Assembly: GCA_020636195.1 (NCBI GenBank)
Contig: JACJYH010000003.1
Location: 62,001 to 126,000 of the forward strand
Length of the DNA: 64,000 bases
Reading direction: 5' to 3'
Source of the DNA: Lewinellaceae bacterium
Lineage (GTDB): Bacteria; Bacteroidota; Bacteroidia; Chitinophagales; Saprospiraceae
Position numbers and translations under genes: made by a program. Positions within the stretch are counted from its first letter, which is position 1. Every line of letters begins with the position of its first letter. Shown in pieces: positions 35,360 through 44,651 of the stretch. A model generated the notes under the pieces. That model had not been told where the DNA came from. It made no database searches and worked only from the letters and a program-made list of their open reading frames with translations.

Positions 35360-35593
35360 TGAAAAAACTTAATAAGCGATCACTATATTCTGCAAACTAT
35401 CTATAAAATATATATTATGAATCGAAAATATATTGCAAATATATATAATATATTCTAGATACAACAAATGTTTTACAAAACAGATGCCAAAAATATTAAA
35501 TTATTATGACTGACCAAATTAAAAATTATAAAAATTTACTTGAATTTCAATTCCGTAAGAATGACGGAAAAGTCGGTCAAATCAAAATACAAA

Positions 35594-36718
35594 TTAATCA
35601 ATCGTTTTTTTGTACCTCCAGATGGCAAGCGTATTCAATACAATTCCGAAGGCAACCATAATGAGGTAATATCTACGGATATCCATAAATGTACTTCCTT
35701 TCAGAACAACCATTCTCATCACTTTAATGAAGTAGGTGACGGGATTGAATGCAGCGATCCACTGTGCCCATTCCGGCATACTTTGAATAGGAGTAAAAAG
35801 ACCTGACATGAGGATGAAGATCATCATAAAGAAAAAAGTGATAGACATAGACTGCTGTTGTGTCTCTGCGAATGAAGACAAAAGCAATCCAAAACCCAAA
35901 ATTGCAATCAAGTAAATAAACAGGTAACTATAAATAAGAAGATAACTACCGCGTGGCACAATGCCGTAAACACCTCTAGCTACTATAAATAAACCAATAC
36001 TAAAAACCACAAATCCTATGATGAGAAATGGAATCAACTTACCTAAAATAAATTGATATTTTTTAATGGGACTCACATTGATTTGTTCAATGGTACCCAT
36101 TTCTTTTTCTTTCACAACATTCAGAGATGACATATATCCACCAATCATAGTCACCAATAACGCCAATATTCCAGGAACCATAAATGGTGGATACTTGAGA
36201 TTGTCATTGAATAAATATCTCGAACTTGTGAGGATAGCACCGGAATTAGCATACATAGTTTCAGGAATCAGCTTATGGAGCATCTCAACATTGTAGCTCT
36301 GCAAAATCTGGGTCAAATATACACTTCCCACATTGGCTTTAACACCATTTATGGCATTGGCAGATATAGATAATGATTCAGTGCCTTTTTTATGTAGATT
36401 TTGGCTGAATTGGGATGGTATTTCCAACAATAAATCCACTTTATCTCGTTCTATTTGTTCCAAACCTTGTGTATAGCTTTGGCCTACGTCAACAAGGTTA
36501 AAATATCCTGAACTCATGATTTTGTTTGTGAGTTCTTGTGATAAGGTAGAATGGTCATCATCAATGATACCCAATTTAATATGCTTCAGTTCGTAATCAG
36601 CTGCTAAGGGTAATATCGTCAATTGGATGACTGGCAACATTACAATCATCATTGCTAAAACTCTGTTGCGCCTGATCTGCCGAAATTCTTTTTTCAATAA
36701 AGCTAGTAATACCCTCAT
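35594..36718 (-). CDS. ABC-2 type transport permease (YhhJ/YbhR-like)
   Basis: The 374-residue product has an N-terminal transmembrane helix, a large extracytoplasmic domain (about 45-175) and five more hydrophobic segments in the second half. The repeated motif VVKEKEMGTIEQINVSPIKK just before the second helix is typical of ABC-2 drug or lipid exporters. It overlaps the upstream permease gene by 4 bp. Two permeases and two ATPases plus HlyD and TolC form one complete exporter; this permease is the last gene. What is exported is unknown. Confidence 0.93.
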   Translation of the reverse strand: MRVLLALLKKEFRQIRRNRVLAMMIVMLPVIQLTILPLAADYELKHIKLGIIDDDHSTLSQELTNKIMSSGYFNLVDVGQSYTQGLEQIERDKVDLLLEIPSQFSQNLHKKGTESLSISANAINGVKANVGSVYLTQILQSYNVEMLHKLIPETMYANSGAILTSSRYLFNDNLKYPPFMVPGILALLVTMIGGYMSSLNVVKEKEMGTIEQINVSPIKKYQFILGKLIPFLIIGFVVFSIGLFIVARGVYGIVPRGSYLLIYSYLFIYLIAILGFGLLLSSFAETQQQSMSITFFFMMIFILMSGLFTPIQSMPEWAQWIAAFNPVTYFIKVMRMVVLKGSTFMDIRRYYLIMVAFGIVLNTLAIWRYKKTID

Positions 36719-37818
36719 GCCAATCTCATTTTAAATCTGCGTAAACTCATCACAATGAAAAATATCGTCATACCGACTAAAACCAGTGCTTCCTTCCAGA
36801 AATAGGCAACTCCTAAACCTTTGATCATGATATTTTTTACAATGATGTAATACCACTTTGACGCTGCAAAATTGGATATTATCTGCAATGGTATAGGCAT
36901 ATTTTCTATCGGAAACATAAATCCGGTGAAGAGCATTGTAGGCAATAGCATTCCCATCAATGAGATCAACATCGCCACTTGTTGTGAGGACGTTTGATTA
37001 GAAATAAATAATCCCATAGAAAGAGCTGTAATGATCAGCAATACGCTCATGGAGAACAGTAAAAAATAACTGCCTTCCATTGGCATCCCTAAGACGTGAA
37101 TGCTAATCAATAATATCATACATAAGTTGAAAATGGAAACAAGCAGATATGGGACAGCTTTCGCTATGATGGCGGCAAGAGGATGAAATGGTGACACCAA
37201 TAGTATCTCCATTGTGCCCATTTCTTTTTCTTTTACGATAGAAACAGAAGTCATAAGCACGCCAATAAGCATCAGCACCAAAGCCATCAATCCCGGAACA
37301 AAATTTGTCACCCCTTTTAATTCCGGATTGTAGAGCATGTGATTTCTGACATCAATGCTGACAGGAGAGGTCATACCCAATGCTTGTCTTTGAAAATTCA
37401 TGGTGATGACGGTGACATAATTGATGACGGCAGTAGCGGTATTGGGATCAGTGGCATCACCGATAATTTGAATCGTTGGATTTTCTCTCCGTAAAATAGA
37501 TTTTTGAAAATTGGGCGGAATGATCACCGCAGCTTGGATTTCTCCTCTCATGAAGGCAGTATGTGCATCTTTATAGGCATAACCGAATCCTACAAAATGA
37601 AAATTGTCATTGTTTCTAATCTTTTCAGAAATGCTAAGGGATGCTGCATCCTTGCTTTGATCTACGATCATGATGGTTGCATTCTTCACTTCGTTGGAAA
37701 GTGCAAATCCAAATAAAAATATTTGTACAATGGGTAATCCTATCAGTAATAATAAGGATCTCTTATCACGCAACACATGATAGAATTCTTTGATGACAAA
37801 TGCTTTAAACTGTTTCAC
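36715..37818 (-). CDS. ABC-2 type transport permease (YbhS-like)
   Basis: The 367-residue product has the same topology as the next permease: one N-terminal helix, a large external domain and five C-terminal helices, with KEKEMGTMEILLVSPFHPLA before the second helix. The pair arose from a common ancestor, and such pairs form heterodimers with paired ATPases. It overlaps the ATPase gene by 14 bp and the following permease by 4 bp. The start chosen is the ATG giving QFKAFVIKEFYHVL. Confidence 0.93.
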   Translation of the reverse strand: MKQFKAFVIKEFYHVLRDKRSLLLLIGLPIVQIFLFGFALSNEVKNATIMIVDQSKDAASLSISEKIRNNDNFHFVGFGYAYKDAHTAFMRGEIQAAVIIPPNFQKSILRRENPTIQIIGDATDPNTATAVINYVTVITMNFQRQALGMTSPVSIDVRNHMLYNPELKGVTNFVPGLMALVLMLIGVLMTSVSIVKEKEMGTMEILLVSPFHPLAAIIAKAVPYLLVSIFNLCMILLISIHVLGMPMEGSYFLLFSMSVLLIITALSMGLFISNQTSSQQVAMLISLMGMLLPTMLFTGFMFPIENMPIPLQIISNFAASKWYYIIVKNIMIKGLGVAYFWKEALVLVGMTIFFIVMSLRRFKMRLA

Positions 37819-38548
37819 TTCTCTGAGCTTTTCTGGCTAATTGATAGAAAACGTCGTCCATAGTATCGGTATGATAAGCTATTTTTAGGTTTTTGGGTGA
37901 GTCCATTGCGGCTATTTCTCCATCCACCATGATAGAAACACGATTACAATATTCTGCTTCATCCATGTAATGCGTCGTGACAAAGATGGTAGTTCCCTGA
38001 TCTGATGCCTTATAGATGAGCTCCCAAAATTGCCTTCTCACGATAGGGTCAACGCCGCCAGTGGGTTCGTCCAGAAATACAATGTCAGGATCATGCATCA
38101 TGGCTGTGGCAAAAGCTACCTTCTGCTTCCATCCAAGTGGTAAACTTCCTACCAAACCATCAAACATCTCATTATTAGACCATAAGTCATGGTAGTATTC
38201 TATCTTTTTTTGGATTTCTTTATTTCTTAATCCATATATACCCCCGAAGAATTGCATGTTTTCTCTCACCGTCAAATCTTCATACAAGGAGAATTTCTGG
38301 CTCATATATCCTATCCTTCTTTTAATTGAATCGCTTTGAGTACTGATATCATATCCTGCTACCTTACCCAAGCCTGATGTCGGCACAAGAAGTCCACAAA
38401 GCATTTTCATCGCAGTAGTTTTTCCCGCACCATTGGCACCAAGAAAACCAAATATCTCACCTTTTTCTACCGAAAATGAAATATTATTGACGGCAATAAA
38501 ATCACCGAATTTTTTGGTTAAATTTTTAGTAAAAATGATAGGTTCCAT
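37805..38548 (-). CDS. ABC transporter ATPase with a degenerate signature motif
   Basis: The 247-residue product has Walker A GANGAGKTT, Q-loop YMSQKFSLY, Walker B IVFLDEPTGGVD and the switch histidine in VTTHYMDEA. The signature motif is LPLGWKQK instead of LSGGQ, while the partner ATPase (38550) has LSGGMKQK. In heterodimeric ABC exporters one site is often degenerate, so this may be an asymmetric pair. It starts 1 bp after the other ATPase gene and overlaps the permease gene by 14 bp. Confidence 0.93.
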   Translation of the reverse strand: MEPIIFTKNLTKKFGDFIAVNNISFSVEKGEIFGFLGANGAGKTTAMKMLCGLLVPTSGLGKVAGYDISTQSDSIKRRIGYMSQKFSLYEDLTVRENMQFFGGIYGLRNKEIQKKIEYYHDLWSNNEMFDGLVGSLPLGWKQKVAFATAMMHDPDIVFLDEPTGGVDPIVRRQFWELIYKASDQGTTIFVTTHYMDEAEYCNRVSIMVDGEIAAMDSPKNLKIAYHTDTMDDVFYQLARKAQRSETV

Positions 38549-38549
38549 G

Positions 38550-39458
38550 TTACTGCATTAATCTTATAAAACAATCTTCAATGGTTGGAACGATCGTATC
38601 AATCACTACTTCAGGATGACCTCTTTGAATCAATTCTTTCTGTAACCCTTTAATATCTCCTTGATTCAATGTAACATGAATGGTATCACCAAATGAAAAA
38701 CAAGATTTTATGTCTTGAAACTTCGATACATCTTCCAATAATTTACCAATTTGACTTCCAGACACCGAATATAACACATCCGGAAATTGAGCAATAATTG
38801 TAGATGGTGGCGCAATGGAAAGAATTTTGCCATTCTGAATCAAAGCAATTTCGTCACATAAAACGGCTTCATCCATGTATGGTGTGGATACTAAAATAGT
38901 AACACCTTGATTTTTGATATTTTTCAGCATATTCCAGAATTCCTTCCTAGAAACGGCATCAACTCCTGTGGTAGGTTCATCAAGAAACAACACCTTCGGT
39001 TGATGGATAAGTGCGCAGCTCAAAGCAAGTTTTTGCTTCATTCCACCGGAAAGTTGGCCTGCTCTCCTATTTTTGAATGGCTCAATCTGTCGGTAGATGT
39101 CTTTGATTAGATGGTAGCCTGCTTCTATCGTAGTTTTGTGAAGTGTTGCAAAAAACTGGAGATTCTCTTCTACGCTTAGATCCGTGTATAAGGAAAATCT
39201 GCCGGGCATATAGCCTATTAAACTTCGTAGTATTTTAAAATCCTTGACTACATCTCTTCCGTGCACTTTCGCACTACCATTATCTGCCAATAACAAGGTT
39301 GTCAATATGCGAAACAAAGTGGTTTTACCTGCACCATCTGCTCCGATCAAACCAAACAATGATCCGGTTTTTACATTGAAATTGATATCTTCCAATGCCT
39401 GCACATCTGGTTTTACAAATTGCTTTGAAATATTATCAACTTCTATATCGTAATTCAT
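38550..39458 (-). CDS. ABC transporter ATPase (canonical signature)
   Basis: The 302-residue product has Walker A GADGAGKTT, Q-loop YMPGRFSLY, signature QLSGGMKQKLAL, Walker B KVLFLDEPTTGVD and the switch region STPYMDEAVLCDE (Pro in place of the usual His). The last 80 residues are an extra C-terminal domain. It pairs with the next gene, which has complementary deviations: degenerate signature but normal switch histidine. The two may form one complete and one incomplete composite site. It overlaps the HlyD-like gene by 4 bp. Confidence 0.94.
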   Translation of the reverse strand: MNYDIEVDNISKQFVKPDVQALEDINFNVKTGSLFGLIGADGAGKTTLFRILTTLLLADNGSAKVHGRDVVKDFKILRSLIGYMPGRFSLYTDLSVEENLQFFATLHKTTIEAGYHLIKDIYRQIEPFKNRRAGQLSGGMKQKLALSCALIHQPKVLFLDEPTTGVDAVSRKEFWNMLKNIKNQGVTILVSTPYMDEAVLCDEIALIQNGKILSIAPPSTIIAQFPDVLYSVSGSQIGKLLEDVSKFQDIKSCFSFGDTIHVTLNQGDIKGLQKELIQRGHPEVVIDTIVPTIEDCFIRLMQ

Positions 39459-40411
39459 GGATTTTCCTTTAAAACTACTTCGCCATACATACCTATTTTT
39501 ACCCTATCGGATCGATTATCAACGGACAGTTTTACAGCATAGACTTGATTTGTGCGCTCATCTTGGGTTTTTATGGTTTTGGGTGTAAACTCAGCTTCGC
39601 TGCTAATCCAAATGACCTTCCCTCTTAATGTGTCATTATCAGTTTTATTGACATCAATAACAATAGGTAGCACATCACCAATATGCACTGAATTCAATTG
39701 GATTCCGTCAAAATACCCTCTGAAAGTCATCTCTTTCGTATCCGCACATGTAAAAAGTGGTTTCCCTGGATTAACAAACTCGTGTTCCTCCACTATTTTC
39801 GTCAAAACCCTTCCAGATATAGGGCTTTTCACCAGCGATTTTGATATTTGGTCATCTATTTGTTCTATTTGCACCATTAACGGTAGAGGATCATTTTTTA
39901 ATCCTTTAGTAGCTGTTTGTAAAGCGGAAATTTGGGCTTCCTTCTGGTCGTGGATGACTTTGATTTGTTTTGTGGCCTCCACAATTTGCTCATCTATGTC
40001 GTCCAATTGTTTTGTTGTGGCCGCATCCGATGCTACCAAGTTTGCCAATCTTTGCCTTTCGGATTTCAAGTAATTAAGTTTGGATGACGCCAATTCTGCT
40101 TGTTGATTGAAGTGTTGCGTCTGCACAGCGATGTCCGGCAACCTACTACTGATTGCTTTTATTTGTGCATAGAGCTGTTTCTTCTTGAGATATAATTGTG
40201 TGGTGTCAATGACTCCAAGAATTTGATTGGCTTGAACAGTGTCGCCTTCTTGGATATTGAAGGATACAAGTTGTCCCATATTTTCAGCGGCAACAACAAT
40301 TTCTACGGCTTCAAATGCGCCCATGGCAACATTAGAATCCTTTGATTTACAACCTGTCCATAGCAAACCCATAATATATAAGGCGCAGATAAATACATGT
40401 TTGTTTGTCAT
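39455..40411 (-). CDS. HlyD/membrane-fusion lipoprotein of the exporter
   Basis: The 318-residue product begins with a lipoprotein signal (LYIMGLLWTGC, Cys21). It has a lipoyl/barrel-sandwich half motif (VAAENMGQLVSFNIQEGDTV), a long coiled-coil hairpin (about 80-170) and a closing half (VKSPISGRVLTKIVEEHEFV), then beta-barrel parts. These proteins bridge the inner-membrane transporter and a TolC-type channel. The gene overlaps the ATPase gene by 4 bp and follows the tolC-like gene by 10 bp. Confidence 0.94.
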   Translation of the reverse strand: MTNKHVFICALYIMGLLWTGCKSKDSNVAMGAFEAVEIVVAAENMGQLVSFNIQEGDTVQANQILGVIDTTQLYLKKKQLYAQIKAISSRLPDIAVQTQHFNQQAELASSKLNYLKSERQRLANLVASDAATTKQLDDIDEQIVEATKQIKVIHDQKEAQISALQTATKGLKNDPLPLMVQIEQIDDQISKSLVKSPISGRVLTKIVEEHEFVNPGKPLFTCADTKEMTFRGYFDGIQLNSVHIGDVLPIVIDVNKTDNDTLRGKVIWISSEAEFTPKTIKTQDERTNQVYAVKLSVDNRSDRVKIGMYGEVVLKENP

Positions 40412-40421
40412 GATGATGATT

Positions 40422-41687
40422 TTACAATCCTGAATTATATAATTTTAAAAATTGAAATTTGGTCTTTTGAATGGCTCTAATAGCAGCCTGTTGCTTTGCA
40501 ATATCTGCTTGATTGACATATTGTATATAATCTAAAGCATCCATAGTACCTAAAGAAAGTTTCCTCTCGGCATTTTCTACAGCTGCATCTTTGATTTGAA
40601 TGATTTTGTCGTCCTTTTCGATATTTTTTTCCAAACCGTTGATTTGACCATCTATTTGGCCATCCTTAAGTTTCTGACCCAAAGCAAACATCTCTTTTTG
40701 AACCTGGATGCCGGTGTGCTGCAACTTTATTAACTGTTGATCATTTTTTTTAGTCATAAATGGATTCAAACTCCACATCAAACGAACTCCACCAATGAAA
40801 TAAGAATCAAAATTATTGGAAAGCATATTCAATCCGGGTCTTCCATATCCTACTTGACCAAAAACGCCAATTCTCGGTTGTAATTTAATGTCTAATAATT
40901 TTTCGGAATCTTCCAACCATCGACTTTGCGCATCAAATAAAGCAAATTCAGGTCTCGGTTCAGAGAATCCATTGATCTGAAACGGAGTCTCAAAATCGTT
41001 TTCTTTACTCAAAGTAAGTCCCGTCAACACATTTAGATTTTGAATCAAGCTTTCTTTTCTTGCTAATATTTCATCTTCTGATTGCTCTACTTTCAACAAT
41101 TCAGCTTTCAATAGCTCGACTTGAATTTTATTCGTGAGACCATTTGCCAGAGCTGCATCCATTTTTGATATGCCTGCACCAATCTGCTTTTTTGACAAAT
41201 CAAATAACTCCAACTGTCTATCCGACAATAGAATTCCAAAATATATCTCTACGATTTGCTCCTTGAATTTGTATATTTCTACCGAATTCTTTGATTTTTC
41301 GATTACACTTTGATCTCGGATGACAGCCCTTTGCTTATCTTTATTCAATAAATCTGTAATGGACTGATTCACTTCCAAATAAGCCCGATATTGATCTTTT
41401 GCCAGAGGCTGAATACCCGGAATTGTTATAGGAATACCCGTCACATCAGATTGATAGGTTCCCTGCCCTACTACCATGGTTTGGGGTAATAAGGTAGCTT
41501 GGTACAAATCTAGTTTGACCTTTTCTATGTCATCAATGGATGCAAACTGGAGTTGATATGGAACATTGGTTTCATAGGCTTTTAAACATTGGTCTATGGT
41601 AACTTTGTCCTGTGCCTGCATGGAACTCACAAAAAACACACACACCACAAATAGGCCTGATATTTTGCATTTCTTTTTTAAATTCAT
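40422..41687 (-). CDS. TolC-family outer-membrane efflux protein
   Basis: The 421-residue product has a signal peptide (GLFVVCVFFVSSMQAQ) and two helical-hairpin repeats of about 190 residues that contain the typical long amphipathic helices (for example AALANGLTNKIQVELLKAEL and ENAERKLSLGTMDALDYIQY). Three copies form an outer-membrane tunnel joined to the HlyD-like protein. Its start overlaps the TetR gene by 4 bp, so regulator and channel are translated together. Confidence 0.93.
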   Translation of the reverse strand: MNLKKKCKISGLFVVCVFFVSSMQAQDKVTIDQCLKAYETNVPYQLQFASIDDIEKVKLDLYQATLLPQTMVVGQGTYQSDVTGIPITIPGIQPLAKDQYRAYLEVNQSITDLLNKDKQRAVIRDQSVIEKSKNSVEIYKFKEQIVEIYFGILLSDRQLELFDLSKKQIGAGISKMDAALANGLTNKIQVELLKAELLKVEQSEDEILARKESLIQNLNVLTGLTLSKENDFETPFQINGFSEPRPEFALFDAQSRWLEDSEKLLDIKLQPRIGVFGQVGYGRPGLNMLSNNFDSYFIGGVRLMWSLNPFMTKKNDQQLIKLQHTGIQVQKEMFALGQKLKDGQIDGQINGLEKNIEKDDKIIQIKDAAVENAERKLSLGTMDALDYIQYVNQADIAKQQAAIRAIQKTKFQFLKLYNSGL

Positions 41688-42316
41688 AATGGCTTTTGTT
41701 TATATGATTGAACTATGACATCAAACCACGTAGGTATAAACTGCTTCCGTTGAATGACAAAATCAACAAAATCTCGATCCTTTATTCCAAAAACTTCAGA
41801 TAAAACCGGCTTTGCTAAAAATGGGAAAACTGTCATAGAAACAGTGTTGACCAAAATATGTATAAAATGTTGGGTTGGGATACCATTTTTTGCAGCGAAA
41901 ACCGACCATTGTTGTATAAAATGTTCGCTTTGGATGCGTTCATTGATCTTTAAATCTTGAATAACAAGTTTTGGATTTCTATTGACTTCATTGATGATAA
42001 ATAATGGAATGTCAGGCTGTACCACCAACGTATCCAAATATGCAGTTACCATCAACCTTACTTTATCAGGAATCGATGTTTCCGGATTCTTGATGATAGC
42101 TTCAAAAGTATCGAATAGCTCCGCCAATGTTTCCATAATGATGATATGGAAGAGCTTTTCTTTGCTTCTAAAATAATAGTTCAACAATGCTAAGTTGATT
42201 CCTGCCACATCAGCTATGTGTCGGGTTTTAGCAGCAACGTACCCTTTTTTGATGAAAACCTCACGAGCTGCGGCTTTGATCTTTTCTTGGGTGGACAATG
42301 TCTCAGATGACTGCAT
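41684..42316 (-). CDS. TetR-family transcriptional regulator of the exporter operon
   Basis: The 210-residue product has the N-terminal TetR helix-turn-helix (KIKAAAREVFIKKGY, then TRHIADVAGINLALLNYYFR) and a variable all-helical ligand domain. It is the first gene of the seven-gene exporter operon, so it most likely represses its own operon until a substrate binds. An 18-bp near-palindrome stands exactly between the two promoter boxes just upstream (see separate entries), which fits autorepression. The ligand is unknown. Confidence 0.95.
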   Translation of the reverse strand: MQSSETLSTQEKIKAAAREVFIKKGYVAAKTRHIADVAGINLALLNYYFRSKEKLFHIIIMETLAELFDTFEAIIKNPETSIPDKVRLMVTAYLDTLVVQPDIPLFIINEVNRNPKLVIQDLKINERIQSEHFIQQWSVFAAKNGIPTQHFIHILVNTVSMTVFPFLAKPVLSEVFGIKDRDFVDFVIQRKQFIPTWFDVIVQSYKQKPL

Positions 42317-42332
42317 ATTGAAATTTATTGCG

Positions 42333-42364
42333 CAAAATTATTTAAAACATATGTATTAATCAAA
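42333..42364 (-). promoter_or_regulatory. promoter of the TetR-exporter operon
   Basis: Minus-strand TTTG (42364-42361), 20 bp, then TAATTTTG (42340-42333). A leader of about 10 nt to the ATG at 42316 is predicted. Confidence 0.75.
42342..42359. promoter_or_regulatory. candidate TetR operator inside the promoter spacer
   Basis: TTAAAACATATGTATTAA is an 18-bp palindrome except for one base pair, with ACATATGT at its centre. It lies fully between the -33 and -7 boxes of the TetR operon, the classical place for steric repression. Confidence 0.55.
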
Positions 42365-42433
42365 TTTTTTAATCATTTGTTTAATTTTTTTATCTGTCTC
42401 CAAAAATACACTTAGATACATAAGTTGATTTTC

Positions 42434-42466
42434 TTTGATCTTTTCAGAATATTTTACCTACTTTTG
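42434..42466 (+). promoter_or_regulatory. promoter of the GWxTD gene
   Basis: TTTG (42434-42437), 21 bp, TACTTTTG (42459-42466). It is divergent from the TetR promoter, with the start codon about 20 bp after the -7 box. Confidence 0.65.
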
Positions 42467-42485
42467 ATGTCATCATAGATCAATA

Positions 42486-43916
42486 ATGAAAAGTTTTATT
42501 TTTGCACTGTGCATAGTTTTGCCCTTCGTATTCCATGCAAGGATGCAAATAGACGTGAACAGTTACCAATTTTACAATGAAAAAAGTTACGCCGAAATAC
42601 ACGTTAGGGCATTTGGAAATACCTTAGTTTGGCTTGAAGAAGGAGATCACACAAATGCGGAAGTGGAAATTGTTTTGAGAATCATGTCGCATAAAGACAG
42701 TACCATCATAGCTGAAAAATTGATATTATCTGGGCAATCTACCTCAGTGCTTAATGATCTGCTTCTTGTTAGGCGATATGTATTGCCTACAGGTGATTAT
42801 ACCATAGAAGTGGAAGGTAAAGACGTGCACACAGAATCAGGATCTGTAAAAATTCAACAAAAACTTTCTATGGAACCAAGAGATAGCAGAGTATTTGTCT
42901 CTGACATTGAAATATTGAGTAAACTCGAAAAAGCTGATCACTCATCCGATTTGACGCGAGGAGATTGGTACATGGAACCGCTTCCATATGGTATTTTAAC
43001 CGCTTCAGACTCTATTCTAAATGTATATTTTGAAACGTACAGTGATATGATGCTGAGTGGAGATTATTTTATCAGATATCAGATTTTTGATGCCAATAGT
43101 TCTGAAAGCCAGAAGCCTTTGATAGTAAAATATGAAAAACTACAACCAAAGTCTATACAATCACATGTCTTTAGTCAACCTGTTCAGGGATTGAGAAGCG
43201 GTGATTACATTTTTTCTGTAACCATCATAGACAAGGCAAAAAACATCATCAAAGATAGACAGGTGCGTTTCATCAAAGAAAATCCCAAAGCAGATCTGCA
43301 ATGGATGGAAAATATGGAAGTGGACGGTTCAAAGTTTTTGGATGAATCAAATGAAGATGAATTGATTTTTGATCTAAAGTCTTTGGTACCTATCATTGAC
43401 AACCAGCAGATCAATACGCTTCATGAAGTGATCAAATCCGGTTCCATTCAAGCCAAAAGAAACTATCTTTATGCCTACTGGAAGAAACAATCGATGCCGG
43501 AAAATGCATACCGCGACTACCGTCAGGTAGCCTTAGCAGTAAACAAGCAATTTCAAACCAATGCAGGCCTAGGCATTCAATCGGATAGAGGGTATATATT
43601 TCTAAAATATGGAAAACCCACAAACGTGATCACTGTGGATACTGAAGTGGATGCGCCTCCTTATGAGATTTGGTATTACTATTATCTGTCCACAACCAAA
43701 CAAACCAATGTGAGATTTTTATTTTACAATCCTTCATTGGTCCACAATGATTTCCAACTTTTGCATTCCACTTGTTTGACTGAACGAAAAAATGAAGATT
43801 GGGAGAAGATTTTATACAAACATTCACCTGAAAATTACAATCCTATCCAAGGAAAAGAAAATGGCGTCAATGTGAATTTCAATAGAAATGCAAGGCGATA
43901 TTTTGAAGAATATTAA
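42486..43916 (+). CDS. exported GWxTD-domain protein
   Basis: The product has 476 residues with a short signal peptide (SFIFALCIVLPFVFHA). The C-terminal domain (about 340-450) carries the family features GIQSDRGYIFLKYGKPTNV and PYEIWYYYYL, which I recall as the GWxTD domain found mostly in Bacteroidota and related phyla. The N-terminal 300 residues appear to be beta-sandwich modules. Function is not established; the domain is linked to secreted or periplasmic proteins. It has its own promoter and lies between the regulator of the exporter and ruvC. Confidence 0.8.
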   Translation: MKSFIFALCIVLPFVFHARMQIDVNSYQFYNEKSYAEIHVRAFGNTLVWLEEGDHTNAEVEIVLRIMSHKDSTIIAEKLILSGQSTSVLNDLLLVRRYVLPTGDYTIEVEGKDVHTESGSVKIQQKLSMEPRDSRVFVSDIEILSKLEKADHSSDLTRGDWYMEPLPYGILTASDSILNVYFETYSDMMLSGDYFIRYQIFDANSSESQKPLIVKYEKLQPKSIQSHVFSQPVQGLRSGDYIFSVTIIDKAKNIIKDRQVRFIKENPKADLQWMENMEVDGSKFLDESNEDELIFDLKSLVPIIDNQQINTLHEVIKSGSIQAKRNYLYAYWKKQSMPENAYRDYRQVALAVNKQFQTNAGLGIQSDRGYIFLKYGKPTNVITVDTEVDAPPYEIWYYYYLSTTKQTNVRFLFYNPSLVHNDFQLLHSTCLTERKNEDWEKILYKHSPENYNPIQGKENGVNVNFNRNARRYFEEY

Positions 43917-43960
43917 TTTATTCATTCAATACTAATAGCAAACATATTATAAATAAACAT

Positions 43961-43968
43961 TATGTTTG
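43961..43968 (+). promoter_or_regulatory. -7 box of ruvC
   Basis: TATGTTTG matches TAnnTTTG, 20 bp before the GTG start codon. Confidence 0.55.
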
Positions 43969-43988
43969 TGCTTTAAATTTGAAGCATA

Positions 43989-44531
43989 GTGACGACACCC
44001 TACAAAATTCTTGGCGTTGATCCCGGTACTAATATATTGGGATATGCCGTGATAGAAGTGGATGGAAAACAAATCAAGGTTATCAATTTTGGCGTTTTCA
44101 GGCTTGAAAAGTTTAGTGATCATCATGAAAAACTCAAAGAAATCTATCTACAACTTCAAGAAATTATCGAGGCATTTCTCCCAAAAACTTTGGCAATAGA
44201 ATCACCATTTTATGGAAAAAATGTTCAATCTATGTTGAAACTAGGAAGAGCACAAGGTGTTGCCATGGCAGCAGCCATCACCATGGGACTAGACATCGTA
44301 GAGTATGCTCCAAAAAAAATTAAACAATCCATAACCGGAAATGGTAATGCAAGCAAGGAACAAGTCGCTGCTATGTTGGAAACAATCCTTAAAATAAAAA
44401 TCACAACCAGTCATTATGATGCTACAGATGCTCTAGCGGCAGCAATCTGCCACTTTAACCAAGGTTCGGTTAAAGGTGGAGCAACAACAAAGTACAAGGA
44501 TTGGGCAGATTTTATCAAAAAGAAAAGCTAA
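43989..44531 (+). CDS. ruvC: crossover junction endodeoxyribonuclease RuvC
   Basis: The 180-residue product has the RNase H-like fold with acidic active-site residues: ILGVDPGTNILGYAV (Asp), LAIESPFYGKN (Glu) and HYDATDALAAAICH (two Asp). It cuts Holliday junctions together with RuvAB during recombination repair. The start is a GTG; no nearer ATG keeps the full first strand. It stands alone here, without ruvA or ruvB nearby, which is usual in Bacteroidota. Confidence 0.96.
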   Translation: MTTPYKILGVDPGTNILGYAVIEVDGKQIKVINFGVFRLEKFSDHHEKLKEIYLQLQEIIEAFLPKTLAIESPFYGKNVQSMLKLGRAQGVAMAAAITMGLDIVEYAPKKIKQSITGNGNASKEQVAAMLETILKIKITTSHYDATDALAAAICHFNQGSVKGGATTKYKDWADFIKKKS

Positions 44532-44573
44532 TAACTAGCATTATTTTTTATCTGATCTATAAATCAAATAAAA

Positions 44574-44617
44574 AACACACCAAGAAGCTTTAAAAATTGT
44601 CCTCTTGATGTGTTTTT
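44574..44617. terminator. bidirectional terminator between ruvC and the TonB receptor gene
   Basis: Stem ACACACCAAGA / TCTTGATGTGT (one wobble or mismatch) with a long loop; T runs follow on both strands, the better one on the minus strand. Confidence 0.7.
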
Positions 44618-44651
44618 ATGATTGCTACAATTTTAATTCAAACAGTTTGAA

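Noticed and set aside
39552..40073. 173-codon open frame on the plus strand
   Set aside because: Lies antisense to the HlyD-like gene, with no family features or start signal.
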